Shown: piece after piece, positions 7,015 to 14,672 of the stretch | How the letters are laid out: the number at the start of each line of letters is the position of its first letter | Position numbering within the stretch: the first letter of the stretch is position 1 | Assembly: GCA_031268055.1 (NCBI GenBank) | Contig: JAIRXY010000125.1 | Span: forward strand, 1-20,509 | DNA: 20,509 nt | Reading direction: 5' to 3' | From: Prevotellaceae bacterium | GTDB lineage: Bacteria > Bacteroidota > Bacteroidia > Bacteroidales > UBA932 | Translations under genes and position numbers: made by a program | Notes under the pieces: model-generated | Seen by the model: the letters and a program-made list of their open reading frames with translations, nothing else | The model's database searches: none | What the model was told of the DNA's origin: nothing

Positions 7015-9219
7015 TCAATTTCCTTGCTCCGACAAAAATTTGATTCGCACCAGCCTGATTTCAGCTTCGGTAAAATCTTCGACGCCGAGCGTGGACAGAG
7101 CCTCCTGAATGGAATCGCTCTGCGCTTCGCTGTGAAAGTATTTGACAATCTCATCTTGCTTGTCTTCGTCCACGTGCTGCTGGATGTAGTAGTCGATGTT
7201 GAGCTTGGTGCCGGAGCTCACGATGGTTTCAATTTCGGATAGCAGATCGTTGAACTTCAACTTCTTTGAGGCGGCAATATCGTCCAAATCCAGCTGTCGG
7301 TCAATGCTTCGGATGATGTAAACTTTATTGGCCGACTTGTGGGGCGAAGATTTCACCACCATATCCTGCGGCCGCACAATGTTGTTTTCCGCTACGTACT
7401 TGGCGATAAGCTCCACAAAAGGCTTGCCGAATTTTTGCGCTTTTCCGAGTCCAACACCTTGACAATTAGGCAACTCCTCTATGGTGGTGGGGTAGTGGAT
7501 AGACATGTCGCGGAGCGAGGTTTCGGGGAATACCACAAACGGGGGCAGGTTACGTCGGCGCGATTCGCTCAGGAGCAGCCCCTTGAGCAGGGCAAAGAGT
7601 ATTTCGTCGCCGCCGCCCGCCGACGATTTTCCGGCTAAGCCAATGCCCGTCTCGCCATCGTCGTCATAATCGGCATATTCGTGGCTTTCGGCCAGCATGA
7701 TAGAGTAGGGTTTTTCTATGAAAGCCCGTCCTTTTTCCGTCAGCACGAGCAAGCCATACTGCTCAATATCCTTTCTTATAAGCTTGCGAATGAGGCACTG
7801 CCGGATGATGGCATCCCAAAAGTGTTCGCTTTTTTCTTCGCCTTCGCCAAAAATCTCCAGCTCGTTGTGGTTGTACGACCTGATGAGCGATGTCGTTTCA
7901 CCCCGAATGACGTCAATCACGTATTCGGTTTTGAATTTTTCGCGTAGCGCCAGAAGCGTTTCCAGCGCTAAGGTCACGTACTCTTTACCTTCAAACTGCA
8001 CTTTTGGGTTGAGGCAGTTATCGCAGCAGCCGCAGCTTTCGGCGTCGTAGTCTTCGCCGAAGTAGTGCAGCAGGAGCTTTCGCCTGCACATCGACGATTC
8101 GGCGTAGGCCACCGTTTCCATTAGCAGCAGGCGGCCTATTTCCTGCTCAGGCAGCGGCTTTCCCTGCAAGAGCTTTTCGAGCCTTTGCACATCCTTGTGG
8201 CTGTAAAAGGCAATGCACTGCCCCTCGCCGTGGTCGCGTCCGGCGCGGCCTGTTTCTTGGTAGTAGCCCTCGAGGCTTTTGGGAATATCGTAGTGGATAA
8301 CAAAGCGCACATCGGGCTTGTCTATGCCCATGCCAAAGGCAATGGTAGCCACAATCACGTCCACCTCCTCCATGAGGAACTTGTCTTGGTTGGTGGCGCG
8401 CACCACCGAGTCTATTCCGGCGTGGTAGGGCAGCGCCTTTATTCCGTTTAGGCAGAGTGTTTCGGCCAGCTCCTCTACGCGCTTTCGGCTCAGGCAGTAG
8501 ATAATGCCGCTCTTGCCGGGGCGCAGCCTGATGTACTTGATGATTTCCTTTACCACATTTACCTTTTGGCGCACCTCGTAGTAAAGGTTTGGGCGGTTGA
8601 AGGAGGACCTAAAGACCTCGGCGCCGAGCATGCCCAGATTTTTTTGAATATCGTGCTGCACCTTAGGCGTAGCGGTGGCGGTAAGCGCAATGATGGGAGC
8701 GCCGCCCAGCTCGTTCACAATAGCGCGGATGCGGCGGTACTCCGGGCGAAAATCGTGCCCCCACTCCGATATGCAGTGCGCCTCGTCGATGGCGTAGAAC
8801 GAAATTTTTATCTGCTTCAAAAACTCTACGTTGTCTTCCTTTATGAGCGATTCGGGCGCTACGTAGAGCATTTTTGTTTTTCCGGACAGCACATCATCCT
8901 TTACCTGCTGAATGGCGGCGCGGTTGAGCGACGAGTTGAGAAAATGCGCAATGCCATCTTCAAGCACAAAGCTGCGCATGTTGTCCACCTGATTCTTCAT
9001 GAGCGCAATAAGCGGCGAAACCACAATAGCAGCGCCCTCCATGATGAGCGCCGGTAGCTGGTAGCAAAGCGATTTCCCGCCGCCTGTAGGCATTAGTACA
9101 AATGTATCTTTGCCGTTGAGTACGTTGCGAATAATGGCTTCTTGATTGCCGATAAACTTACCGAACCCGAAGAATCTTCTTAGGTGTTCGTGAAGAGAAA
9201 TTTCATCAGTGTTGATCAT
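7015..9219 (-). CDS. recQ: ATP-dependent DNA helicase RecQ
   Basis: A 734-residue 3'-5' DNA helicase for recombination and repair. Residues are numbered from the ATG at 9219: Walker A PTGGGKS (44-50), DEAH (145-148) with the RecQ aromatic loop SEWGHDFRPEY, motif VI QETGRAGRD (321-329), and zinc-binding cysteines 378, 396, 399 and 402. A winged-helix RQC region, an HRDC domain (about 537-612) and a further C-terminal helical domain (about 632-734), usual in Bacteroidota RecQ, follow. An earlier in-frame ATG at 9288 exists, but a promoter -7 box lies between the two, so initiation at 9288 is unlikely. It is divergent from lptB and convergent with the lipoprotein pair. Confidence 0.96.
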   Translation of the reverse strand: MINTDEISLHEHLRRFFGFGKFIGNQEAIIRNVLNGKDTFVLMPTGGGKSLCYQLPALIMEGAAIVVSPLIALMKNQVDNMRSFVLEDGIAHFLNSSLNRAAIQQVKDDVLSGKTKMLYVAPESLIKEDNVEFLKQIKISFYAIDEAHCISEWGHDFRPEYRRIRAIVNELGGAPIIALTATATPKVQHDIQKNLGMLGAEVFRSSFNRPNLYYEVRQKVNVVKEIIKYIRLRPGKSGIIYCLSRKRVEELAETLCLNGIKALPYHAGIDSVVRATNQDKFLMEEVDVIVATIAFGMGIDKPDVRFVIHYDIPKSLEGYYQETGRAGRDHGEGQCIAFYSHKDVQRLEKLLQGKPLPEQEIGRLLLMETVAYAESSMCRRKLLLHYFGEDYDAESCGCCDNCLNPKVQFEGKEYVTLALETLLALREKFKTEYVIDVIRGETTSLIRSYNHNELEIFGEGEEKSEHFWDAIIRQCLIRKLIRKDIEQYGLLVLTEKGRAFIEKPYSIMLAESHEYADYDDDGETGIGLAGKSSAGGGDEILFALLKGLLLSESRRRNLPPFVVFPETSLRDMSIHYPTTIEELPNCQGVGLGKAQKFGKPFVELIAKYVAENNIVRPQDMVVKSSPHKSANKVYIIRSIDRQLDLDDIAASKKLKFNDLLSEIETIVSSGTKLNIDYYIQQHVDEDKQDEIVKYFHSEAQSDSIQEALSTLGVEDFTEAEIRLVRIKFLSEQGN

Positions 9220-9264
9220 TTTGGTAAAAACAAGCTGCAAAAGCCCTAAAAAAAATTGCGATAG

Positions 9265-9295
9265 CAAAGATATAAATTTTTCCCTCATACGCTAA
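9265..9295 (-). promoter_or_regulatory. recQ promoter
   Basis: On the minus strand TTAG (9295-9292), 19 bases, then TATCTTTG (9272-9265). This is one mismatch from the full Bacteroidota consensus. Transcription would start near 9258, upstream of the ATG at 9219 but downstream of the ATG at 9288, so it decides the recQ start. Confidence 0.6.
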
Positions 9296-9477
9296 CTTTT
9301 CGCAGAATTTTAGGCTCATGCAAGCTAATTTTTCTATGCTAATTTTCAGATTTAAAGCCTATTATGAGGACAAAAACAGCTGCAAATTTCAGCTGAGGTC
9401 AGGCAGGAGCGTAAGGTCTGTTTTGTCAAGTAAGTAAAAAATTATTGTGGTCGCCTATTTAAGTAGCACATTTTTGC

Positions 9478-9485
9478 TATCTTTG
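9478..9485 (+). promoter_or_regulatory. -7 box upstream of lptB
   Basis: TATCTTTG, a perfect TAnnTTTG element 22 bases before the lptB start codon. It implies a very short leader. No clear -33 TTTG at the expected distance. Confidence 0.5.
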
Positions 9486-9507
9486 CTGCTCAAAAATTTT
9501 CTCGGAT

Positions 9508-10233
9508 ATGCGCCTATATAGCCAAGGATTAGTAAAAAAGTATGGCAATCGCACAGTTGTAAAGGGAGTTTCTGTCGAAACTTTTCAGGGAGAAATCGTA
9601 GGGCTGCTGGGGCCAAACGGCGCCGGAAAGACTACCACCTTTTACATGATAGCAGGGTTGGTAAAACCCAACGCAGGCCGTATTTTCATTGATGACAACG
9701 AGCTTACGCACCTTCCCGTGTACAAGCGCGCGCAGCTGGGCGTGGGCTACTTGGCGCAGGAAGCGTCGGTTTTTCGTACGCTCACCGTGGAGAATAACAT
9801 AAAGGCTGTACTCGAAATGACCAAGCAGAGCAAGGCCGAGCAGCGCGAGCGCCTGGAGCTGCTCATCGACGAGTTTGGGCTGCACACGGTGCGCAAAAGC
9901 TTGGGGATACAGCTGTCGGGGGGAGAGCGCAGAAGAACGGAGATTGCCCGAGCGCTGGCCGTAAACCCAAAGTTTGTGCTGCTCGACGAGCCTTTTGCCG
10001 GCGTAGACCCTATTGCGGTGGCCGATATACAAAGCATTGTGGCCAAGCTTAAGCAAAAAAATATCGGCATTATTATTACCGACCACAACGTGCACGAGAC
10101 GCTCTCCATCACCGACCGCGCCTACCTGCTCTACGATGGCGGAATACTTATGCACGGCACCTCGGAGGAGCTGGCAACTGACCCCGATGTGCGCAAAAAA
10201 TATTTGGGCGAAGATTTTGAGCTAAGGAGGTAG
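9508..10233 (+). CDS. lptB: LPS export ABC transporter ATP-binding protein LptB
   Basis: A 241-residue cytoplasmic ATPase that, with LptF and LptG, powers extraction of lipopolysaccharide from the inner membrane. Walker [10 protein letters not shown] spans about 35-43. The family-typical segment [20 protein letters not shown] follows, then the ABC signature LSGGERRR, Walker [14 protein letters not shown] and the switch histidine in ITDHNV. The QEASVFRxLTVxxN segment and the GVDP D-loop are characteristic of LptB rather than of amino-acid transporters such as LivF. Length is normal. No lptF, lptG, lptC or lptA is adjacent, which is common in this phylum; lptD lies at the right end of the window. 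Confidence 0.93.
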   Translation: MRLYSQGLVKKYGNRTVVKGVSVETFQGEIVGLLGPNGAGKTTTFYMIAGLVKPNAGRIFIDDNELTHLPVYKRAQLGVGYLAQEASVFRTLTVENNIKAVLEMTKQSKAEQRERLELLIDEFGLHTVRKSLGIQLSGGERRRTEIARALAVNPKFVLLDEPFAGVDPIAVADIQSIVAKLKQKNIGIIITDHNVHETLSITDRAYLLYDGGILMHGTSEELATDPDVRKKYLGEDFELRR

Positions 10234-10238
10234 CTTTG
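10231..10238 (+). promoter_or_regulatory. possible -7 box upstream of nusB
   Basis: TAGCTTTG overlaps the lptB stop codon and matches TAnnTTTG. The nearest TTTG upstream is 24 bases away, so support is partial. nusB may instead be cotranscribed with lptB across the 75-base gap. Confidence 0.3.
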
Positions 10239-10308
10239 GATGCTGTACCATAGCTTTACAATGCACGAATTTCTAACATAATTTTTTTATTTTCAATTTT
10301 TCCACTAC

Positions 10309-11259
10309 ATGGTCAGCCGTAGATTATTGCGCATTAAAGTTTTAAAAGAAGTTTACAGCTTCCTGAACGCTCAAAATACTTCATGTGAAGCAGCAGGCAA
10401 AACGCTGAAGTACAGTATTCAAAAAACATACGATTTATACCACCTCCTCATGCTGCTGGTGATAGAAATCAGCGATTACGCCATGCAGCAGATAGAGCTT
10501 GGTAAGCAGAAAAATTTTCCGACGGAGCAGGAGCTGCACCCCAACACCAAGTTTGTCAATAACGAATTTATAACCTTGCTGCGCAACAATGTCCCGCTGA
10601 GGCGCTACTGCGAAAAGCAGCGGTTGAGCTGGGGCGGCAACCCCGAGGTGGTAAAAAAGCTGCTGGCGCTGCTTTACTCCACCAACTTTTTCCGGCAGTA
10701 CATGGGCAACGCCTCTCGCTCGTTTGTAGAAGATAAATTCTTAGTCATACAGCTGTACAGCGAGCTCCTCGAAGACTTTGAGCCGCTGCTGCTGGCGCTC
10801 GAAGACCAAAACATCTACTGGATAGACGACGTAGAGTTTACGATTAGCCAAATCATCAAAACGCTCAAGCTCTTTAGGAACGACCAGAGCAACGACACCC
10901 CGCTGGCGCCGCTCTACAAGGAAAAGGAAGACGAGCTCTTTGCCGAAAGGGTGCTGCTGCGCGCCACCACCAACAGCGTTGCCTACCGCGAACTTGTTGA
11001 CAAGCACACAAAAAATTGGGATTTGGAGCGCATCGCTTTTATGGACATTGTCATCATGGTTACCGCTGTGGCCGAGCTGATGGAATTTCCCGATATTCCC
11101 ATCAAGGTATCGCTCAACGAGTACATCGAAATAGCCAAGTATTACAGCACCCCAAACAGCAGCTTGTTCATCAACGGCGTGCTCGACAGGATAGTTGAGG
11201 ATTTGAAGCAAGAAAAATTGCTGGTTAAGGAGGAGGACAGCGACGGCGATGCCTCATAA
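10309..11259 (+). CDS. nusB: transcription antitermination factor NusB
   Basis: A 316-residue protein, about twice the length of E. coli NusB, as is usual for Bacteroidota. The N-terminal half (about 1-190) is a phylum-specific helical extension starting SRRLLRIKVLKEVYSF. The C-terminal half is the NusB domain, with RVLLRATTNSVAYRELVDKH, then NWDLERIAFMDIVIMVTAVAEL, PIKVSLNEYIEIAKYY and SSLFINGVLDRI, the hallmark motif of the RNA-binding fold. It acts with NusE (S10), NusA and NusG on boxA RNA during rRNA transcription. The gene starts at ATGGTCAGCCG with no strong Shine-Dalgarno. The yajC neighbour often seen after nusB in this phylum is absent here; an AT-rich acquired patch begins 14 bases after the stop. 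Confidence 0.9.
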   Translation: MVSRRLLRIKVLKEVYSFLNAQNTSCEAAGKTLKYSIQKTYDLYHLLMLLVIEISDYAMQQIELGKQKNFPTEQELHPNTKFVNNEFITLLRNNVPLRRYCEKQRLSWGGNPEVVKKLLALLYSTNFFRQYMGNASRSFVEDKFLVIQLYSELLEDFEPLLLALEDQNIYWIDDVEFTISQIIKTLKLFRNDQSNDTPLAPLYKEKEDELFAERVLLRATTNSVAYRELVDKHTKNWDLERIAFMDIVIMVTAVAELMEFPDIPIKVSLNEYIEIAKYYSTPNSSLFINGVLDRIVEDLKQEKLLVKEEDSDGDAS

Positions 11260-11273
11260 ATGTCCATTAGCGC

Positions 11274-11313
11274 ATTAATTCGTGGAAAATCAGCTGATTT
11301 TCCACGAATTAAT
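11274..11313. repeat. perfect 40-bp palindrome
   Basis: ATTAATTCGTGGAAAATCAG (11274-11293) is followed immediately by its exact reverse complement (11294-11313), with no spacer; the pairing stops at both outer flanks. In RNA or single-stranded DNA it would make an 18-bp stem with a tetraloop, and it could terminate nusB transcription, although no T-run follows. The ATTCGTGG words also occur in common intergenic repeats. Such perfect palindromes are unstable and tend to be recent or under selection. Confidence 0.9.
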
Positions 11314-11414
11314 ACCATGTATATTATTTAAAAGCAAGCTATTAGAATCGATTTTTTCTAATGCAGTTAGTAGAAATATATATTGGCTATCAGGCAACTA
11401 TATTTCAATGAACA

Positions 11415-11620
11415 TTTAGGATTATAGGTAAAGACAAAACTTGGAAAATTGAACGTAAGAATTTGAATTTCAGAGCCCATTTAAAACGATTGAATTGCAA
11501 ATTATTTGTTACTTCAAAAGTGAACGAATTCGTGATAATGTCATTGGAATATATATTGAGCGATACTATTTTCGTTCCGGCAAATTTAGCAATAGTGCAT
11601 CTGTAGGCAATCAGGAATAA
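11415..11620 (+). mobile_element. decayed C-terminal remnant of an IS1-family transposase
   Basis: Frame 11415-11519 reads FRIIGKDKTWKIERKNLNF followed by RAHLKRLNCKLF; after a frameshift near 11520, frame 11522-11620 reads ERIRDNVIGIYIERYYF. This is the conserved end of IS1-type transposases (H-I-V-G-K, I-E-R-x-N-L-N, L-K-R-L, S-K, D-x-V-I-G). The catalytic part and N-terminus are missing, with no start codon and no terminal inverted repeats recognised. It ends 17-40 bases before the reductase gene and marks a past insertion at this spot. Confidence 0.65.
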
Positions 11621-11660
11621 ATATGGTTACAAACGGGTGGAATTTTCAGCGATTAAGAAT

Positions 11661-12599
11661 ATGAAAATATTAATGTTTGGCAGAGGAGTTATTTCAACCC
11701 AATACGCTTGGGCTTTTGAAAAAGCAGGCCATACGGTTGAGTTCTACGTAAGACCAGGCCGAAAAGCCGAATACGGCTCAACGGTTTCGTTAAATATATA
11801 TGATGCCAGAAAAAGCATAAAGGGTACTTTGATAAAAGAAGCTTGGCCTATTAATATGGTAGAGAATATAAACCCAAGCCACGATTACGATTTAATAATT
11901 GTAAGCGTACAACATTATCATTTCAAAAAAACAGCGGAATTTTTGGCTGGTAAAACAGGCAAAGCAACGGTATTGCTTTTTAACAATTTTTGGGAAGAAC
12001 CCTTAGAGCAAGTGGCAAATCTACCTGAGGAACAATTGGTGTGGGGGTTTCCACAAGCTGGTGGAGGTTTTGACAACAAAGGCGCTTTGAATGGCTCCTT
12101 ATGGGGCAGTATCATAATAAGCACCTTTGGCACAGAGCTAACCGATAGAGCTGCGGCAGTAATAGATTTGTTCAAATCGGCAGGTTTCAAAAGCAACGTA
12201 AATAAGGATTTTAGATCGTGGCTTTTCGGTCATTTTGTAATGAATGCTGCATTACATGTAGAAACTTTGAAAGCAGGCGTCAGCATGCTTGAGGCATTCC
12301 AAACAACAAGACATTGGAAGAATGTAATTGCAAATGGAAAAGAATTGCTCCCATTGCTCAAAGCCCGAAATGTTGATATTAAAAAAAGCCCCGACCTCAA
12401 AATATTGGGCTTACCACCTTGGCTATTGAGCTTTGGAATGAAATTAGCAATCAAATTTTCACCTCCTCTGAAACAAACTTTTACTGGACATTCCAACCAA
12501 GAAGAAAAAAATTCGTATGCTAAGGATGTGATGGGTATGGCAGAAAAAATGAAAATTAGGTTGCCTATATATGAAGGAAATAAAGAGCTTTATAGCTGA
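11661..12599 (+). CDS. ketopantoate reductase-like NAD(P)-binding protein
   Basis: A 312-residue protein of the PanE/ApbA superfamily (2-dehydropantoate 2-reductase fold). The N-terminal Rossmann segment KILMFGRGVISTQYAWAFEKAGH has GxG at 7-9, but the third glycine is Ser12. Domain 2 has LFGHFVMNAALH: the position of the catalytic lysine of PanE is His191, while Asn195 is kept. It is therefore probably a relative with a different substrate, not authentic PanE. I chose the ATG at 11661 because it begins the Rossmann strand; an upstream in-frame codon at 11637 would add eight residues. Codon use is clearly more AT-rich than nusB or the genes after it, and it directly follows an IS1 remnant, which suggests horizontal acquisition. 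Confidence 0.8.
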   Translation: MKILMFGRGVISTQYAWAFEKAGHTVEFYVRPGRKAEYGSTVSLNIYDARKSIKGTLIKEAWPINMVENINPSHDYDLIIVSVQHYHFKKTAEFLAGKTGKATVLLFNNFWEEPLEQVANLPEEQLVWGFPQAGGGFDNKGALNGSLWGSIIISTFGTELTDRAAAVIDLFKSAGFKSNVNKDFRSWLFGHFVMNAALHVETLKAGVSMLEAFQTTRHWKNVIANGKELLPLLKARNVDIKKSPDLKILGLPPWLLSFGMKLAIKFSPPLKQTFTGHSNQEEKNSYAKDVMGMAEKMKIRLPIYEGNKELYS

Positions 12600-12914
12600 A
12601 TAACAAATCTTCAAAGCCCTCGCCAAATAACATACTAAAACAGCACGGACTACAAGCTTGCGTCAGCGGATTAGCGGGTCAGCACAGATTATCAATTGAC
12701 TGTAAATCTGCGCAAATATGATTGAGCCGTATAAAAAAATCTGCGCAAATCCGTCTAATCTGCGCTATCTGCATGCTTTTGAGACATCCTCCTCCAAATG
12801 AGGGCGCAAGCCTAATGATTTTTTTGCGCTACAAATATGCACTTTTTGGTAGAAATCACAAAATAAAGCATTACATTTACGGTCGGATTTTGACCGAAAC
12901 AAAAATAGCTTTTT
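12600..12914. other. intergenic region with dispersed repeat
   Basis: It holds two stretches of the dispersed repeat type (about 12665-12717, and 12737-12778 in reverse orientation). Toward its end there is a weak promoter-like pair, TTTG (12845-12848), 23 bases, TACATTTA (12872-12879), ahead of the thioesterase gene. A small dyad CGGTC-GACCG lies at about 12880-12896. No gene is supported here. Confidence 0.45.
12737..12778 (-). repeat. dispersed GAT-periodic repeat, copy 2 (reverse orientation)
   Basis: Read on the minus strand it contains GCATGCAGATAGCGCAGATT, differing from copy 1 at only two of twenty bases, and ends GCGCAGATTTT like copy 1. The middle part diverges. Confidence 0.55.
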
Positions 12915-13307
12915 ATGGAACTTGCGCTCAAAGAGGGATTGCAGTATATTGCAGACAAAATTGTTACCAAAGAAGATACAGCCTCAAAGTACGGCTCGGG
13001 GCTGGTAGAGGTATTGGCCACGCCTGCCATGATTGGGCTTATGGAAAATGCGGCCATGAACGCCGTGCTGCCGTATTTGCCGCAAGGCTACGGCACGGTG
13101 GGTACCTCCATTCACGTTGCGCACAGCAAGGCTACGCCTGTGGGCATGAAGGTCTGGGGCGTTGCTACCTTGCTAAAGGTCGACGGAAAGCGCTTGCAGT
13201 TTGAGGTTACGGCAAAGGACGAACAGGGCGAAATAGGGCGCGGCACCCACGAGCGCTACGTGGTGAACGTGGAGAAGTTTACGGCTAAAGCTTATGGAAA
13301 AGCATAG
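12915..13307 (+). CDS. FlK-like hotdog-fold thioesterase
   Basis: A 130-residue single hotdog domain related to the fluoroacetyl-CoA thioesterase FlK and to many uncharacterised acyl-CoA thioesterases. The putative catalytic triad is visible: Thr37 (ATPAM), Glu44 (LMENAA) and His70 (HVAHSKATPVG), matching FlK Thr42, Glu50 and His76. The family pattern VGTSIHVAH and GRGTHERYVV is present, and the length is typical. The physiological substrate is probably a short acyl-CoA; fluoroacetate is not implied. It begins a three-gene cluster with a YihY membrane protein 18 bases downstream and a second, unrelated-subfamily thioesterase after that. A longer frame overlapping its first half on the same strand is not credible. 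Confidence 0.85.
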   Translation: MELALKEGLQYIADKIVTKEDTASKYGSGLVEVLATPAMIGLMENAAMNAVLPYLPQGYGTVGTSIHVAHSKATPVGMKVWGVATLLKVDGKRLQFEVTAKDEQGEIGRGTHERYVVNVEKFTAKAYGKA

Positions 13308-13313
13308 GAGCTT

Positions 13314-13319
13314 AGGAGG
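13314..13319 (+). promoter_or_regulatory. Shine-Dalgarno that fixes the yihY start
   Basis: AGGAGG, one of few strong ribosome-binding sequences in the window. It sits 6 bases before the ATG at 13326 and directly abuts the upstream in-frame TTG at 13320, which rules the TTG out. Confidence 0.7.
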
Positions 13320-13325
13320 TTGAAG

Positions 13326-14669
13326 ATGATGAAAAAGCTGTTAGAGTGGTATCAACAAAGCGTTCAGTTTGTAACCTACGACATTTGGCACATGAATAAA
13401 ACGCGCGTCAACGCTCGCGACGCCATATTTATCAAGCTGCTCAAGGTCATATTCATTTCCGTGCGAGGATTTTTTGTTGATAAAATATCGCTACGCGCCT
13501 CTGCCCTTACATTTTATACGCTCATTGCCATTGTTCCGGTGCTGGCCATGCTCCTTGGCGTTGCCAAGGGGTTTGGGCTGAACGACTACATGGTCAGCCT
13601 GCTGCACGAGCGCTTTTCCGAGCAAAAAGAGCTGCTGACTTTTCTGCTCAACTTTTCCGAGTCGATGCTTCTTACCCGCGCGGGGAGCGGCGTGGTTACG
13701 GGCGTGAGCGTGCTGTTCCTGCTGTGGGCAATACTGAACTTGCTCAACAACATTGAGGTTTCGTTCAACTACGTTTGGCAAGTCAAGCGCGCCCGTCCGT
13801 GGTCGCGCAAGGTTGCCGACTACCTCTCAATTATGCTCATTGCGCCCATATTTCTCATCGTGTCGAGCTCCATTACGGTGGTGATGCACGCGCACGTTAT
13901 TTCGTTTGCTACAGAGGTTGGCATTTACCCCTACGTTGCGCCGATAGTGAAGCTGGGGTTTAAGTCGCTGAGCTACGTGCTGCTCTGGCTGGTGTTCACC
14001 TTTGTGTACGTGGCAATGCCCTACACTAAGGTCAAGATAATGCCGGCGCTCATAGCCGGCATTATTTCGGGGACGCTGTTTCACCTTGTTCAGAACTTTT
14101 ACATTTACTCGCAGGTCATGGTTTCCAAGTACAGCGCTATATACGGCAGCTTTGCCGCCATTCCGCTGTTTTTGCTGTGGGCGCAGTCCAGCTGGTTTAT
14201 CCTGCTGTTTGGGGCAGAGCTGTCGTTTGCCGCGCAAAACGTGCAGCACTACGAGTACGGGGTTAGCACGCGAAGCCTGAGCATGCGCGAGCGCAAGCTC
14301 CTGTCGCTGCTCATTGCGCACCTCGTTGTCAAGAATTTTTCCCTCGGTAGCAAGCCAATGGGCTCGTCGGAAATTGCGGCAACGCTGAACATCTCCATGC
14401 GCATAACGCGCGATATCCTGTTTGACCTCGTACGGTGCGGCATTCTTTGCGAAGTCGTAACCAACGACCCAAAGGTGAACACCTACCAGCCGACTATGGA
14501 TATACACGCCATCACCGTAGGCTACGTACTCAATAGCGTCGAAGCGCGAGGCGAGCAGTACACTGATAGCGAAGATGCTGTCGACAGGCAGCATTTTTCG
14601 CGCCTGCTTTCGCAAATTTCGCTCCACGCAGGCGCGCACGAGGGAAAAATAAAAATTATGGACGTATAA
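13326..14669 (+). CDS. YihY/BrkB-family inner membrane protein
   Basis: A membrane protein of 447 residues from the ATG at 13326. The BrkB/YihY domain spans roughly residues 40-310, with about six hydrophobic segments, including ALTFYTLIAIVPVLAMLLG, VSVLFLLWAILNLLNNIEV, YLSIMLIAPIFLIVSSSI, YVLLWLVFTFVYVAMPYT, ALIAGIISGTLFHLV and FAAIPLFLLWAQSSWFILLFGAEL. The FNYVW and W-PW-RK motifs after the third segment are typical. The family was once annotated as ribonuclease BN, which is wrong; recent work links YihY-type proteins to lipid/phospholipid transport between membranes in E. coli. The last 130 residues look cytosolic with a winged-helix-like part (MGSSEIAATLNISMRITRDILFDL). It sits between two thioesterase genes and stops 3 bases before the next one. 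Confidence 0.88.
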   Translation: MMKKLLEWYQQSVQFVTYDIWHMNKTRVNARDAIFIKLLKVIFISVRGFFVDKISLRASALTFYTLIAIVPVLAMLLGVAKGFGLNDYMVSLLHERFSEQKELLTFLLNFSESMLLTRAGSGVVTGVSVLFLLWAILNLLNNIEVSFNYVWQVKRARPWSRKVADYLSIMLIAPIFLIVSSSITVVMHAHVISFATEVGIYPYVAPIVKLGFKSLSYVLLWLVFTFVYVAMPYTKVKIMPALIAGIISGTLFHLVQNFYIYSQVMVSKYSAIYGSFAAIPLFLLWAQSSWFILLFGAELSFAAQNVQHYEYGVSTRSLSMRERKLLSLLIAHLVVKNFSLGSKPMGSSEIAATLNISMRITRDILFDLVRCGILCEVVTNDPKVNTYQPTMDIHAITVGYVLNSVEARGEQYTDSEDAVDRQHFSRLLSQISLHAGAHEGKIKIMDV

Positions 14670-14672
14670 GCA

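Noticed and set aside
12722..13204. 160-codon plus-strand frame overlapping the FlK-like gene
   Set aside because: It begins inside a dispersed repeat and its second half is the out-of-frame reading of the clear thioesterase gene.
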